A stretch of 52,220 bases of DNA from assembly GCA_021817945.1 (NCBI GenBank), contig JAKAFL010000026.1, positions 1 through 52,220 on the forward strand. Direction: 5' to 3'. Each line of letters opens with the position of its first letter. The stretch's first letter is position 1. The notes beneath the pieces are model-generated. The model did not search any database and was not told the origin of the DNA. It was given only the letters and a program-made list of their open reading frames with translations. This stretch comes from a bacterium. GTDB lineage: Bacteria > Verrucomicrobiota > Verrucomicrobiia > Limisphaerales > UBA11358. Of this stretch, positions 9,665-18,380 are shown one piece after another. The position numbers were made by a program, and so were the translations under genes.

Positions 9665-10759
9665 TCACAGGGATTCCACGATGCGTTTGACATTGATGTG
9701 GCTGGCCACAAGGTTGCGAATGATGGAGATTTTCTGGGCTTCACCCGGGCGGGTTTTGACGATCAAATTATGAACTTTTGAGGCCACCTGATAGCTGTCT
9801 GCACGGGCCAGGAAAACGGGGATGGGCATGGCTTGGATGGCTTTGAGAACACTGGCCCCAGGCAGCAGCCCGCCGGTTAAAACAATGCCAGCCATCTTGT
9901 CAGGGCTGTTTGGATTGGTCATGGCGCCCGCCGCCAGAATAATGTCCTCCCGATCACCTGGGGTGATGAGAAGCACGCCTTTTTTGAAGAAAGGAATGGC
10001 GTTTTGAGCACCCATCGCGCCCACCACCACATCAGCCACCAATTCCTGCATTCCGGGAGGTTTATTCAAAGCCTCCGCTCCCAATTCCTCCTGAATCAAG
10101 TCAACGGAAGGGTTGGATAAAACCTGTTCGTAGGGCAGCACCCCCAGCAACTCCAGACCTTTGCGCTTGAGACCACGCCGGGCAAAGTCAGTGATATAAT
10201 CCACTTTTTCACCCAACACTTTGTTCAGGATGACGCCAATGACTTCCACGCCTTCCTTCTCGAACAAAGCCTGGTTCAGGGCCAGTTCGTCAATCGGTTT
10301 ACCAATGCCGCCCTGCGACACCAGCACCACCTTGGCCTGCAGGATTTTGGCGATCCTGGCATTTGAAAGGTCAAAAACCGATCCCACGCCGGCATGGCCG
10401 CTGCCCTCGCACAACACAAAATCCTTTTCCCATGAAACCCGGTCAAACGCCTTGATGATTTTCTTGACCAAGGCATCGTTATTGGAGCTCAACAGGTATT
10501 TACGGGTGAAATCCGGTTCCACGGCAATGGGGCTCATGTCCACGAGCGGACAACCCAGGCTGTACACGGCATCCATCAAAACGGTGTCTTCATCAATCTT
10601 CTGCTCCTCGATCTCCACAAAGCGCTGGCCCACGGGCTTGATGTAACCGACGCGCGGGAAATACTGCTGCAAAGCCGCAATCAAGCCCAGGGACGTGGTG
10701 GTCTTGCCGTCGTTCTGGCGCGTGGCAGCGATAAAAATGCGCGGTGTGGAGGTGTTCAT
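9665..10759 (-). CDS. BioD-like P-loop/DRTGG protein corresponding to the N-terminal half of long phosphotransacetylases
   Basis: Stand-alone 364-residue protein with an N-terminal dethiobiotin-synthetase-like P-loop (TRQNDGKTTTSLGL, about residues 13-26), a Walker-B-like CEGSGHAGVGSVFD segment, and a C-terminal DRTGG-type domain (about residues 215-330). In E. coli these two domains form the regulatory N-terminal half of the 714-residue Pta. Here they are a separate gene 73 bp downstream of the catalytic pta, so it probably regulates acetyl-phosphate metabolism, perhaps through nucleotide sensing. A biotin role is unlikely, since no bio genes are nearby and it has the extra DRTGG domain. Confidence 0.85.
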   Translation of the reverse strand: MNTSTPRIFIAATRQNDGKTTTSLGLIAALQQYFPRVGYIKPVGQRFVEIEEQKIDEDTVLMDAVYSLGCPLVDMSPIAVEPDFTRKYLLSSNNDALVKKIIKAFDRVSWEKDFVLCEGSGHAGVGSVFDLSNARIAKILQAKVVLVSQGGIGKPIDELALNQALFEKEGVEVIGVILNKVLGEKVDYITDFARRGLKRKGLELLGVLPYEQVLSNPSVDLIQEELGAEALNKPPGMQELVADVVVGAMGAQNAIPFFKKGVLLITPGDREDIILAAGAMTNPNSPDKMAGIVLTGGLLPGASVLKAIQAMPIPVFLARADSYQVASKVHNLIVKTRPGEAQKISIIRNLVASHINVKRIVESL

Positions 10760-10832
10760 TTCAACCTGGATTCAAGGGCAGGCCCGTTTTCATTCATGGA
10801 CAGGTTTTGCAATGAGGAGAACCCGCTGGGAG

Positions 10833-11885
10833 TCATTCCCCTGGCAAGTGCCGGTCTGCGCCGGGGTAAAGTTTTTGATAATCAGTGGCCTGCACGGCAA
10901 TGATGGCAGCCACCCCTAGAATGTCGTGGGCAGTGGAACCGCGGGAGACGTCGGCGGCGGGACGATTCAGTCCCAACAGAATCTGGCCGTAATAATTGGA
11001 GCGGCTGACGAGGCTTACGAATTTACTGGCGATATTGCCTGAATTGAGGTCAGGGAACACAAGAACATTGGCACGCCCGGCCACGTGGCTGTCGCGCAAC
11101 TTACGCTCGGCTATTTCAGGTTTCAATGCGGCATCCACCTGCAATTCCCCGTCAAAATCGGCCTCTAAAAAGAGTTGCTCGGCTTTGCGGCGTGCCATGG
11201 CGGTGGCAGCCTGGACCTTGCCCACACTGGGATGGGAGGCGCTGCCCTTGGTTGAAAAAGAAAGCAAGGCAACCCTCGGACGAATTCCCATCATGTGACG
11301 GGCCAACCGGGCGGTGGACACGGCGATGTCGGCCAGTTGATCCACGGTGGGATCAGGAATGACGCCGCAATCCGCCATGAAAAGGACGCCGCGTTCCCCA
11401 ATGTTCGAATCTTCCACCTCCATGACCACGCAACTTGATGCGGTGTGGATATCCGGCGCCACCTTGATGATTTGAAAAAGGGGGCGCAAAACGCTGCCCG
11501 TGAAATGGGAAGCTCCAGAAACCAGGCCGTCGGCCTGGTGCATGGCCAGCATCATGGCGCCATAGAAATTGGGCTGAAGCAGGGCTTCCCGGGCTTCCGT
11601 GGCACGCATGCCTTTTTCCCGCCGCAAGGCATGAAAACGCTTGGTGAAATTCTCCAGGTCCTCACTGGTCGCCGGATTGATGATGCGAATGCCATCCAGC
11701 GGGATTTCCAATGCGGCGGCGGCATTGCGTATCCGCAGGGGATCCCCCAGAACGATTGGCGCGCCTAGGCGCAAGGCATGAAACTGGCGCGCTGCCTGGA
11801 GAATCCGGGGTTCTTCACCCTCGGGAAACACCACCCGTTTGGGGTGGCGTTGCAACTTTTCAATCACTGTTCCAATGAAACGCAT
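10833..11885 (-). CDS. pta: Phosphate acetyltransferase, short catalytic form
   Basis: Interconverts acetyl-CoA and acetyl phosphate in acetate metabolism. The 350-residue protein is the PTA_PTB catalytic domain alone: RVVFPEGEEPRIL at the start, ADGLVSGASHFTGSVLRP mid-protein, FMADCGVIPDPT, LLSFSTKGSASHP, and the C-terminal NSGNIASKFVSLVSRSNYYGQILLGLN block. It is the first gene of the pta, BioD-like, hisC run and is divergent from the zinc-ribbon gene, with an 85 bp shared upstream region. No acetate kinase is in the window. Confidence 0.93.
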   Translation of the reverse strand: MRFIGTVIEKLQRHPKRVVFPEGEEPRILQAARQFHALRLGAPIVLGDPLRIRNAAAALEIPLDGIRIINPATSEDLENFTKRFHALRREKGMRATEAREALLQPNFYGAMMLAMHQADGLVSGASHFTGSVLRPLFQIIKVAPDIHTASSCVVMEVEDSNIGERGVLFMADCGVIPDPTVDQLADIAVSTARLARHMMGIRPRVALLSFSTKGSASHPSVGKVQAATAMARRKAEQLFLEADFDGELQVDAALKPEIAERKLRDSHVAGRANVLVFPDLNSGNIASKFVSLVSRSNYYGQILLGLNRPAADVSRGSTAHDILGVAAIIAVQATDYQKLYPGADRHLPGE

Positions 11886-11970
11886 GAATCCACATTAGCC
11901 GCAGGCTTGAAAACTGCAAAACCAAAACGTGAATTCTTAAACCGGAAAACAACTTTGACTTGAACCGCTC

Positions 11971-12720
11971 ATGCCGCTAGTTTGGATGACAATGCAGGAA
12001 ATCATTGAGAAGCTCCTGATTTTGCAGGATCGCAACCGTCAAATCCTACGGATTTCACAGGAACTGGAACTCATCCAACCTGAACGAGCCAACCTGAAGA
12101 AGAGGGCAACGGGCACCCAGAATCAGTTGGACGCCGCCAAGTTGAAGGTGAAACAACTGGAGGCGGAGCGCAAAAGGCTGGATTTGGAGGTGGACGCCAA
12201 GAAAAGCCAGATTGAAAAGTACGCCAACCAACAGCTTCAAACCCGCAAGAACGAGGAATACCGAGCCTTGGCACATGAAATCGAAATGGCCAAAGAGGCC
12301 ATTTTCAAGATCGAAGATCAGCAGATCGAGCTGATGGAACAGGTGGAAGCCGCCCAGAAACAAGTGGCTCTGGCCACCCAGGAAGCCGCCGACGCCAAAA
12401 AAGGGCTGGATGAACAAATCGGCTTGCTGGATGGGCGCGAGGGTAATTTGAAAAAGGAATTGGCCCAATTGCAGGAAAGCCGCACCGCTTTGGCCGACGC
12501 AGTGGAGGAAGGCGCGCGCAACCGCTACGAGAGGTTGTTCAAAAGCAAAGGAGAAAACGTGGTGGTGGGCGTGGAACACAGCGTGTGCGGCGGATGCCAC
12601 ATGAAATTGCCCACACAAATCATCACCTTGTGCCGGGGCAGATCCGAACTGGTCACCTGTCCAAACTGCGGTCGCATTCTCTATTACACCCCGGACATGC
12701 TGTTGACGCCCGGGGATTAA
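11971..12720 (+). CDS. C4-type zinc-ribbon protein with long coiled coil (CdsZ-like)
   Basis: A 249-residue protein, almost entirely coiled coil from about residue 10 to 190 (rich in Glu, Lys, Gln, Ala), ending in a zinc ribbon with two Cys pairs, VCGGCH and CPNCGR, followed by ILYYTP. This layout is the zf-RING_7/CdsZ-like family found in many bacteria; a role in RNA or ribosome quality control has been suggested for relatives, but no function can be read from sequence. A second ATG at 11992 fits the usual family N-terminus (MQEIIEKLL) better and may be the true start. Confidence 0.88.
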   Translation: MPLVWMTMQEIIEKLLILQDRNRQILRISQELELIQPERANLKKRATGTQNQLDAAKLKVKQLEAERKRLDLEVDAKKSQIEKYANQQLQTRKNEEYRALAHEIEMAKEAIFKIEDQQIELMEQVEAAQKQVALATQEAADAKKGLDEQIGLLDGREGNLKKELAQLQESRTALADAVEEGARNRYERLFKSKGENVVVGVEHSVCGGCHMKLPTQIITLCRGRSELVTCPNCGRILYYTPDMLLTPGD

Positions 12721-12758
12721 TCTGAGGGGCCAAATTCGCCTCCTTCACCCCGGTCACC

Positions 12759-13319
12759 CTATTTTAGCAGCTTCAAGCCACGCCTCCAAAGATCAAAGTG
12801 GCATAGGGCCGCAACAACCAGGGAATGGGCAATCACGCCATCCGCCAACAACTGGTTGATTTGGGAAACAGGCACCAACCGAGTGGCAAGATCCTCCCCG
12901 GGATCCAATTCCAGTCCATGGGCAGGAACGCAAGATTCAATGAGAACGGTATAGGTGAGGTTGCTCATGATGGCGGGGTTTGACCATACTTTCCCAAGCA
13001 ACCGCGCAGGTTGACCAGAATAGCCGGTTTCCTCCCGAAGTTCGCGCTCAGCCCCCTTCAAGGGATCTTGCTCGCCAGGATCCATCATGCCACCAGGTAT
13101 TTCCAACTCCACGGTGTTGGATCCATGCCGGTATTGCTCCACCATGACCAACTCTTGCGATGGAGTAATGGCCACAACATTCACCCAGTTTACGGCATCA
13201 AAAACGTAGAAATCATGCTCCTGCCCCGTCCGGGGATTAAGGCAGGTGTCCGCCCGAAGGCTAAAAATTCGATAGTCTGCAACCGGTTTGCTAGAAACAC
13301 GTTTCCACGGTTTGATCAT
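12759..13319 (-). CDS. Nudix hydrolase, ADP-ribose pyrophosphatase-like
   Basis: Hydrolyses nucleoside diphosphates linked to another moiety, most likely ADP-ribose or an ADP-sugar. The 186-residue protein carries a full Nudix box, starting GMMDPGEQDPLKGAE and ending with the metal-binding REETG segment. N-terminal to it are WVNVVAITP and VEQYRHGS, typical of the NudF-like branch. A TTG at 13379 would extend it by 20 unlikely residues, so ATG 13319 (MIKPWKRV) is taken as the start. It lies just downstream of the ferredoxin gene but is separated from it by a strong terminator hairpin. Confidence 0.9.
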   Translation of the reverse strand: MIKPWKRVSSKPVADYRIFSLRADTCLNPRTGQEHDFYVFDAVNWVNVVAITPSQELVMVEQYRHGSNTVELEIPGGMMDPGEQDPLKGAERELREETGYSGQPARLLGKVWSNPAIMSNLTYTVLIESCVPAHGLELDPGEDLATRLVPVSQINQLLADGVIAHSLVVAALCHFDLWRRGLKLLK

Positions 13320-13400
13320 AAACCCAAGGGTTGAAATTGCAGGCCAAAAATGTGGAAACAGTCCAGGTATAAAATCCAAAGAATCGGCGGGATCGAGTCA

Positions 13401-13437
13401 TGAAAAAAACCAACCCCGCAAAAGAACTCTGCGGGGC
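13401..13437 (-). terminator. Rho-independent terminator of the ferredoxin gene
   Basis: On the minus strand a 7 bp G+C-rich stem (13436-13430 with 13420-13414, CCCCGCA/TGCGGGG, 9-nt loop) is followed within a few bases by seven T (13409-13403). It lies 32 bp past the ferredoxin stop and just before the Nudix gene, so the ferredoxin is probably monocistronic. Confidence 0.85.
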
Positions 13438-13468
13438 TGGCGATCATTTGAAAAACAAGGTAAAAGAA

Positions 13469-13699
13469 TCAGGCGTTGTCGCCGATGGCTTCCACCGGAC
13501 AGCCTTCCTTGGCCTCCTTGCAGCGGGCTTCCTCGTCCGGCGAGGAGGGTTGCTTGTAAACGAAGGAATAACCTCCGTCGTCGTTGCGTTTAAAGTTGTC
13601 AGGAGCGGTTTCGCGGCACAAATCGCAGTCAATGCACTGGTTGTCCACGTAATATTTTCCTGCAATGTTTTCGGGATATCTGTTTGCTACGTCAGCCAT
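13469..13699 (-). CDS. Small [4Fe-4S]-type ferredoxin
   Basis: Soluble electron carrier of 76 residues. The cluster ligands visible are CIDCDLC at about residues 22-28 and a distal CP in EGCPVEAIG; a further Cys (EARCKEAK) lies shortly before. One cluster motif only, so this is a single-cluster ferredoxin of the kind common in Verrucomicrobia and Bacteroidetes rather than a 2[4Fe-4S] clostridial type. Its acidic composition is usual for the family. The redox partner is unknown; no neighbouring oxidoreductase suggests one. It has its own terminator. Confidence 0.92.
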   Translation of the reverse strand: MADVANRYPENIAGKYYVDNQCIDCDLCRETAPDNFKRNDDGGYSFVYKQPSSPDEEARCKEAKEGCPVEAIGDNA

Positions 13700-13792
13700 A
13701 TAGAATCAGTGTTTAAATTGTACCAAGTCTTTTGATAATGCCACGGAGAGATTCTACTGGCAAGCCAGATTTAAATGCAGATTGAATCGCGC

Positions 13793-13874
13793 GTTGACTC
13801 AAATTAAAAGACACCGAAGAAGTGGGAGTGGAGGCTGAAAAAAAGATCGTTGACTCATGGAAAAAAGACACCGG
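13793..13874 (+). repeat. Pair of direct repeats resembling transposon end-binding sites
   Basis: GTTGACTCA followed after 4 or 5 bases by AAAAGACACCG occurs at 13793-13816 and again at 13849-13873, 56 bp apart, immediately upstream of the transposase remnant. Tandem end motifs of this kind are typical of the terminal binding sites of DDE integrase-type elements. A related sequence occurs at 45596-45618. Confidence 0.6.
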
Positions 13875-13888
13875 AAAAGGACGGTGAC

Positions 13889-14105
13889 ATGAACATGAGC
13901 CAGGACATTAAAAGTGAATTGTTGCCGAAACTGCGGGCGCGTTATGGGCGACGGAACCGTCAGGGGAAAAGCCGAATGTTGGACGAGTTATGCGAGGATC
14001 ACGGATATGAACGCAAATACGCCATCAAGCTGCTGCGGGACCGCGTGCCCGCCCCGAGTGGGCGGGCGCATCCTGGCCCCGAGCCGCGCTACGCGCTGAT
14101 TGAGC
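13889..14105 (+). pseudogene. Transposase/integrase N-terminal fragment
   Basis: From ATG 13889 about 72 codons match the helix-turn-helix N-terminus of integrase-core insertion-sequence transposases: ELLPKLRARYGRRNRQGKSR, LDELCEDHGYERKYAIKLL and the basic/proline-rich stretch ending in RYALIEP. The open frame continues to 14389 but only as antisense of the neighbouring exoprotein gene, so homology ends near 14105. The whole DDE catalytic core is missing. The junction removed the 3' end of the convergent exoprotein gene, whose stop codon (14091-14089) now lies inside transposase sequence. The exact junction base is an estimate. Confidence 0.75.
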
Positions 14106-15963
14106 CATTTCCATTCCTATTGCCAAGGCCGTCGCCCATGAAACCTCCTCCTGCATTGATAATGGCGTTGCTCGAGACAACCAGGTTTAAAGTCGTGCCA
14201 GGCATCTCGGTCAACCAACCGTTGGAATTAATCACCAAAGAATTGAAAGCGCTTGGAGAACCAAAAACACCAACGGCTCCATTCTGGACCACCAGGCCGG
14301 CATCCGGTGCGGACACGATTGGTGTGTTGGTGCCGGTCTGGCCATCATTATCTATGACCAGTTGCCCGGCACTGCCAAACTGGGTATAGATTGTGCCTGC
14401 GCCTCCAGCGTAAACACTGCCGCCAGGAACCGGGTAAAAACTATTCCCACCGCTGCCTGCATTGGTGGGAGTAAATTGAGAATCATACACCAATCCTCTG
14501 CTGTACCCAAAGCTGGAGACATTCACCCCATATCCCCCATGCCCTGCCCCGCCACTCAGTGCATAGGAAATAATCCCCCCTCCCGGTCCCTGGGCTGGAC
14601 CATAACCCTGGCCATCCAACGAAACTGCGCCACCAGGCTGGATATCCAGGTTTCCACCTACGGACAAAACCCAAGGAGAACTCGTGCCACCAATGACCAT
14701 GGCATTGGTGGTTATGGTAAAGTCCCCAGCTATGGAAGTCAGTGAGGCCGCCAAAATCGCCCCGTTGGCAACCCTTACACTGGAGTTGGTAAGGGCTAGA
14801 AGCGGTGAGAGCGCAGGTCCAGCCTGTCCTGCGTTATCCACCACCAACTGACCAATCTGCCCGGCGACTTGCGTCAAAACGGCCCCAGCGCCCCCGACCT
14901 CACTACCCGGGCCACCGTATGCCGACATGACTCCCGAGTACCCGTTCGTTAAACATTCAAACACCACGCGCCCCCCTCCTCCGCCACCGCCTCCCGCACC
15001 GCTCAAATCAAAATCACCTGCGCCACCATCCGAATGAACTGACCCCGCGCCAATAATGGTTGTGGCTTCAATGAAAATGCCGCCGCCAGCGCCCCCGCCT
15101 GCAAAAGTATTGGTGGCGCCAGCACCATCCGCATTCAATGCGCCATCCAGTTCCAATGTGCCACCCACATTTAACACAATGGCACCCCCGCCGTTTGCGC
15201 CAGCGCCACCGTAACCCGTTCCACCACCTGAGCCAAGCCAGTTGGAAGTAAAGACAAAGCCGCCCCCACTTATCAGGGGGCCCCAGGAAACATTGGGGTC
15301 CACTCAGCCATTGCCAAAACCTCCGCCGCCGGCCCCCTCAAAGTAAATCCCGTAGGAGCTTGTCCCGAAACCGGGCCCGGCGCGAGGGCCGTAGCCAAGC
15401 CCGCCCGCGTTGATGCCACTCCCCATTGCAATCGTGGCATTGTTTGAAATAATCAGGTCCAACCCGGCATGGACAGCCTCCTCCCATTGGTAATCCACCA
15501 AAACCGAAGCCCCATTCGATATGGATGAGCCGGGAAGCATGTAGATCTCCGCCGCTCCGTCTGGCAGGTTCGTTTCACCGTAATCAGCACCGAAAACATA
15601 GGCGTTGGTCCCGCTCAAATCCGTGACGATCACGGTCCCCACAACATTCGACTCGTCCAACGCTGCCGGATTGCTGAGGCTCAAAACCTGCAATTCATTG
15701 GTGACTCTGAACATGAAGTTGGAACTGCCCGAAGGAAAAAAGGAATGGGTCAGCACGCCGTTGCTCTCAACCAGAAGGGAGTTGAACCCATGCAACCCAT
15801 CAATCGTTAAAACACAATTGCTGACAATAATGTCAGACCCATCGCAACTCAAGTTCAACGGTCCGATGGCCGTGTCATTGGTAATCAGGAGGGACCAAGC
15901 ATTCGAACTGAGCAGGCAAAAGACTGCCACCATGAGCACGCATGCCGTTTTAATTTGCTTCAT
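14089..15963 (-). pseudogene. Glycine-rich secreted surface protein, broken by an in-frame TGA and a 3' truncation
   Basis: From ATG 15963 (GGAG seven bases upstream) the product begins with a signal peptide (MKQIKTACVLMVAVF, to about residue 24) and continues with glycine-rich repeats (GGAGHGGYG, GGGGGGGRVVFE) resembling verrucomicrobial autotransporter/PEP-CTERM-type exoproteins. The frame has a single TGA at 15306-15304; directly after it, in the same frame, GTG-GAC-CCC continues the same repeat style for 404 more codons, so this is one gene with a nonsense codon. The distal end stops inside transposase DNA at 14089, so any C-terminal anchor or autotransporter domain is lost. A 219-codon secreted N-terminal fragment might still be made. 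A sequencing error at the TGA is the main alternative. Confidence 0.75.
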
Positions 15964-16458
15964 TATGATTGTCTCCGTTCGGCCGTTTTTTGACTCCTTT
16001 GCACGGCTTCTCCATTGAGGCGCATGAATCAGGCTTACTGGATAACTATACACACATGAACAATCGGCGCAAGTTTTTCCCCCAGTCCGGGCTTCGCCAG
16101 TTGTCCGAATGGAGTGGGATGAATGGGATTTCTGGCAGGTGGTCCAGGCTGGCACTGAAATGGATTATGGACGGAACGAAGCTCGTCATGAAATCTGCCC
16201 GCTACCTTTAAGAATTCAGAAACCTGTTTTTGTTTTATCAGACAAAAGGATTTTCCAATGCCTGGAATCCTCCAATGCCCAACCATAAACCCTGGATTGA
16301 CTCCCCATGGGACGACTTCCACAGTCGTGTTTTTGCGCCGGGACGAACCTCCAAACTTGATTGAACCCGATGGCTCGCCGTTGTTCCGTAAAAACCGCAC
16401 TGGCGGAGCGGAAAAATGGCTGCTTTAAACGCGCCGGTCATTTTTTTAGATTAACCAA
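15964..16458. other. Divergent intergenic region without recognisable gene
   Basis: About 495 bp between the exoprotein pseudogene and the lipase maturation factor gene. The short open frames here have no recognisable motifs and unlikely composition. It should contain promoters for both genes, but no convincing -35/-10 pair or operator was identified. Confidence 0.5.
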
Positions 16459-18372
16459 GTGCAGGACAAGCTGGAAAAACCGACTCTGGTTTATGATGGC
16501 GGGTGCTTTTTATGCAGGCTGTGGGTGGAACGCGCCCGGCAATTCGCTGGTGATTCGGTTTGCTTTCTTCCCTCAAGTCATCCCGGTCTGCGGGAACGTT
16601 TCCCGCAAATACCCGCCGACCATTATGAAAAAGCAGTTCAATGGGTTGACGCCAATGGACGCTCATGGAGCGGCGCCGCAGCGATCGGCCAGATGCTGGC
16701 CTACAGCGGGCATCCGGTTTGGCGCATGGCTGAATGGTTCCGTCAACATGTCCCCATGGCAGGTTTCCTGGCGGATTGGTGTTACCAAATAGTTGCGCGT
16801 AATCGCCGGTTTTTGTCGCTTGCCACCAGATTCACTCGTGGCAGCAGGACTCTTTATCCGGGAATATCGGTTACAAGCTGGTGGTTTCTCAGAATTCTAG
16901 GCCTGATCTTCCTGGTGGCATTTTTGTCCTGGGGCCGCCAGGTTCAGGGTTTGGTGGGCTCGCAAGGCATTCTGCCTGTGGCCGACTTTTTGCATTCCAT
17001 CAATGCCCAATGTGATGCAACAGGCATCCATTGGGAACGCTATTGGCTGGTGCCCACACTCAATTGGTTTGGAACCGGCGATGGCTGGCTTTCAGGCCAA
17101 TGCGCCGCCGGGGCTGCGGCGGCTCTCATGGTGGTGTTGGACATGGCACCGGCCCTTTTTCTTTTTCTTTGCTGGCTCCTCTACCTGTCATTGGCAACGT
17201 CCGGCCAGGATTTCATGGGTTTCCAGTGGGACAACCTGCTTTTGGAAACCGGGTTTTTATCCATTTTTCTGGCTCCATTACGATGGTTGCCGCGACTCCC
17301 CGGGCCCACCCAACCCCCGGGGGCAGCCCTTTGGTTGCTTCGATTTTTATTATTCAAACTCACGTTTTCCTCCGGGTGCGTGAAATGGCTCAGCAACGAT
17401 CCCAACTGGCATCATTTGACGGCTTTGCAATATCATTATCAAACCCAGCCGCTTCCCACGTGGCTGGCCTGGTACGCCAATCTTTTGCCTGAAAACCTTC
17501 AAAAAGCCTCATGCCTCGGCGTTTTTCTGGTGGAATGGTTCTGTCCATTTTTAATATTTGCACCCCGATATTTCCGTTTTGCCGGGGCCCTGGCCATGGC
17601 AGGCCTCCAAGGTTTGATTCTTTTAACCGGCAATTATACCTTCTTTAATTACCTCACTCTGGCTCTATGCCTGCTGCTTCTGGACGATGGCGCATGGCCA
17701 GGGTGTTTGACCAAACTACCGCATCGCATCATTCCGCCATGGCAAAAAACCTTCGGTTTTGTGAACACCTCCAGTCCATCTGGGCCGCCACCCATCCGCC
17801 GATGGCCGCGTTGGGTCATTTATCCGCTGGCATTGGTGATTGGCATGACTTCGGCAAGCCAGGTTGTGGAGGTGTTGGGTGGGTCCGGTCTCGTGCCGCC
17901 CCCCATCACTCAACTGGCGGCGGAGATTGCCCCATTGCGCACCATTAATTCCTACGGATTATTCGCGGTGATGACCACCCAAAGGTTTGAGATTTCGGTG
18001 GAGGGGAGCAATGACGGCACGGAATGGCAAGCCTATGAATTCAAGGCCAAACCGGGCGATTTAAACCGCGCCCCGGGATTTGTCGCCCCGGGCCAGCCGA
18101 GGTTGGATTGGCAAATGTGGTTTGCCGCTTTGGGAACAGCGGATCAAAACCCATGGTTTATCCAATTCTGCAACCGCCTATTGGAGGGATCCAAGCCTGT
18201 GACAAATCTTCTCCGTCACAATCCCTTCGCCTCGGCCCCGCCCCGATACATCAGGGCGCAATTGTACCTCTACCGTTTCACCACCCAAAAAGAACGCCAA
18301 GCCACCGGCAATTGGTGGCATCGTGACCTTGCGGGCACTTATCTGCCTCCCATTGAGCGGGCAAGACCTTGA
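16459..18372 (+). CDS. Fusion of DCC/DUF393 thiol-disulfide protein with lipase maturation factor
   Basis: A 637-residue membrane protein. Residues about 8-125 form a DCC1-like (DUF393) domain with the redox motif YDGGCFLC. The rest is a lipase maturation factor (LMF1-like) domain: several membrane helices (near residues 140-160, 215-240, 290-310, 385-420 and 455-470) and the family's soluble C-terminal signature, here GTEWQAYEFKAKPGDL followed by APGQPRLDWQMWFAALG. Eukaryotic LMF1 helps lipoprotein lipase fold in the ER. The bacterial role is unknown; folding of an exported disulfide-containing enzyme is a reasonable inference from the fusion. The start is GTG 16459; no nearby ATG keeps the DCC motif. 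It converges on the BASS transporter gene with an 8 bp gap. Confidence 0.88.
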   Translation: MQDKLEKPTLVYDGGCFLCRLWVERARQFAGDSVCFLPSSHPGLRERFPQIPADHYEKAVQWVDANGRSWSGAAAIGQMLAYSGHPVWRMAEWFRQHVPMAGFLADWCYQIVARNRRFLSLATRFTRGSRTLYPGISVTSWWFLRILGLIFLVAFLSWGRQVQGLVGSQGILPVADFLHSINAQCDATGIHWERYWLVPTLNWFGTGDGWLSGQCAAGAAAALMVVLDMAPALFLFLCWLLYLSLATSGQDFMGFQWDNLLLETGFLSIFLAPLRWLPRLPGPTQPPGAALWLLRFLLFKLTFSSGCVKWLSNDPNWHHLTALQYHYQTQPLPTWLAWYANLLPENLQKASCLGVFLVEWFCPFLIFAPRYFRFAGALAMAGLQGLILLTGNYTFFNYLTLALCLLLLDDGAWPGCLTKLPHRIIPPWQKTFGFVNTSSPSGPPPIRRWPRWVIYPLALVIGMTSASQVVEVLGGSGLVPPPITQLAAEIAPLRTINSYGLFAVMTTQRFEISVEGSNDGTEWQAYEFKAKPGDLNRAPGFVAPGQPRLDWQMWFAALGTADQNPWFIQFCNRLLEGSKPVTNLLRHNPFASAPPRYIRAQLYLYRFTTQKERQATGNWWHRDLAGTYLPPIERARP

Positions 18373-18380
18373 GGAAAAAG

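Noticed and set aside
12055..12618. 187-codon minus-strand frame rich in Phe, Leu and His
   Set aside because: It is the antisense of the zinc-ribbon coiled coil; Glu/Lys codons read backwards give Phe/Leu.
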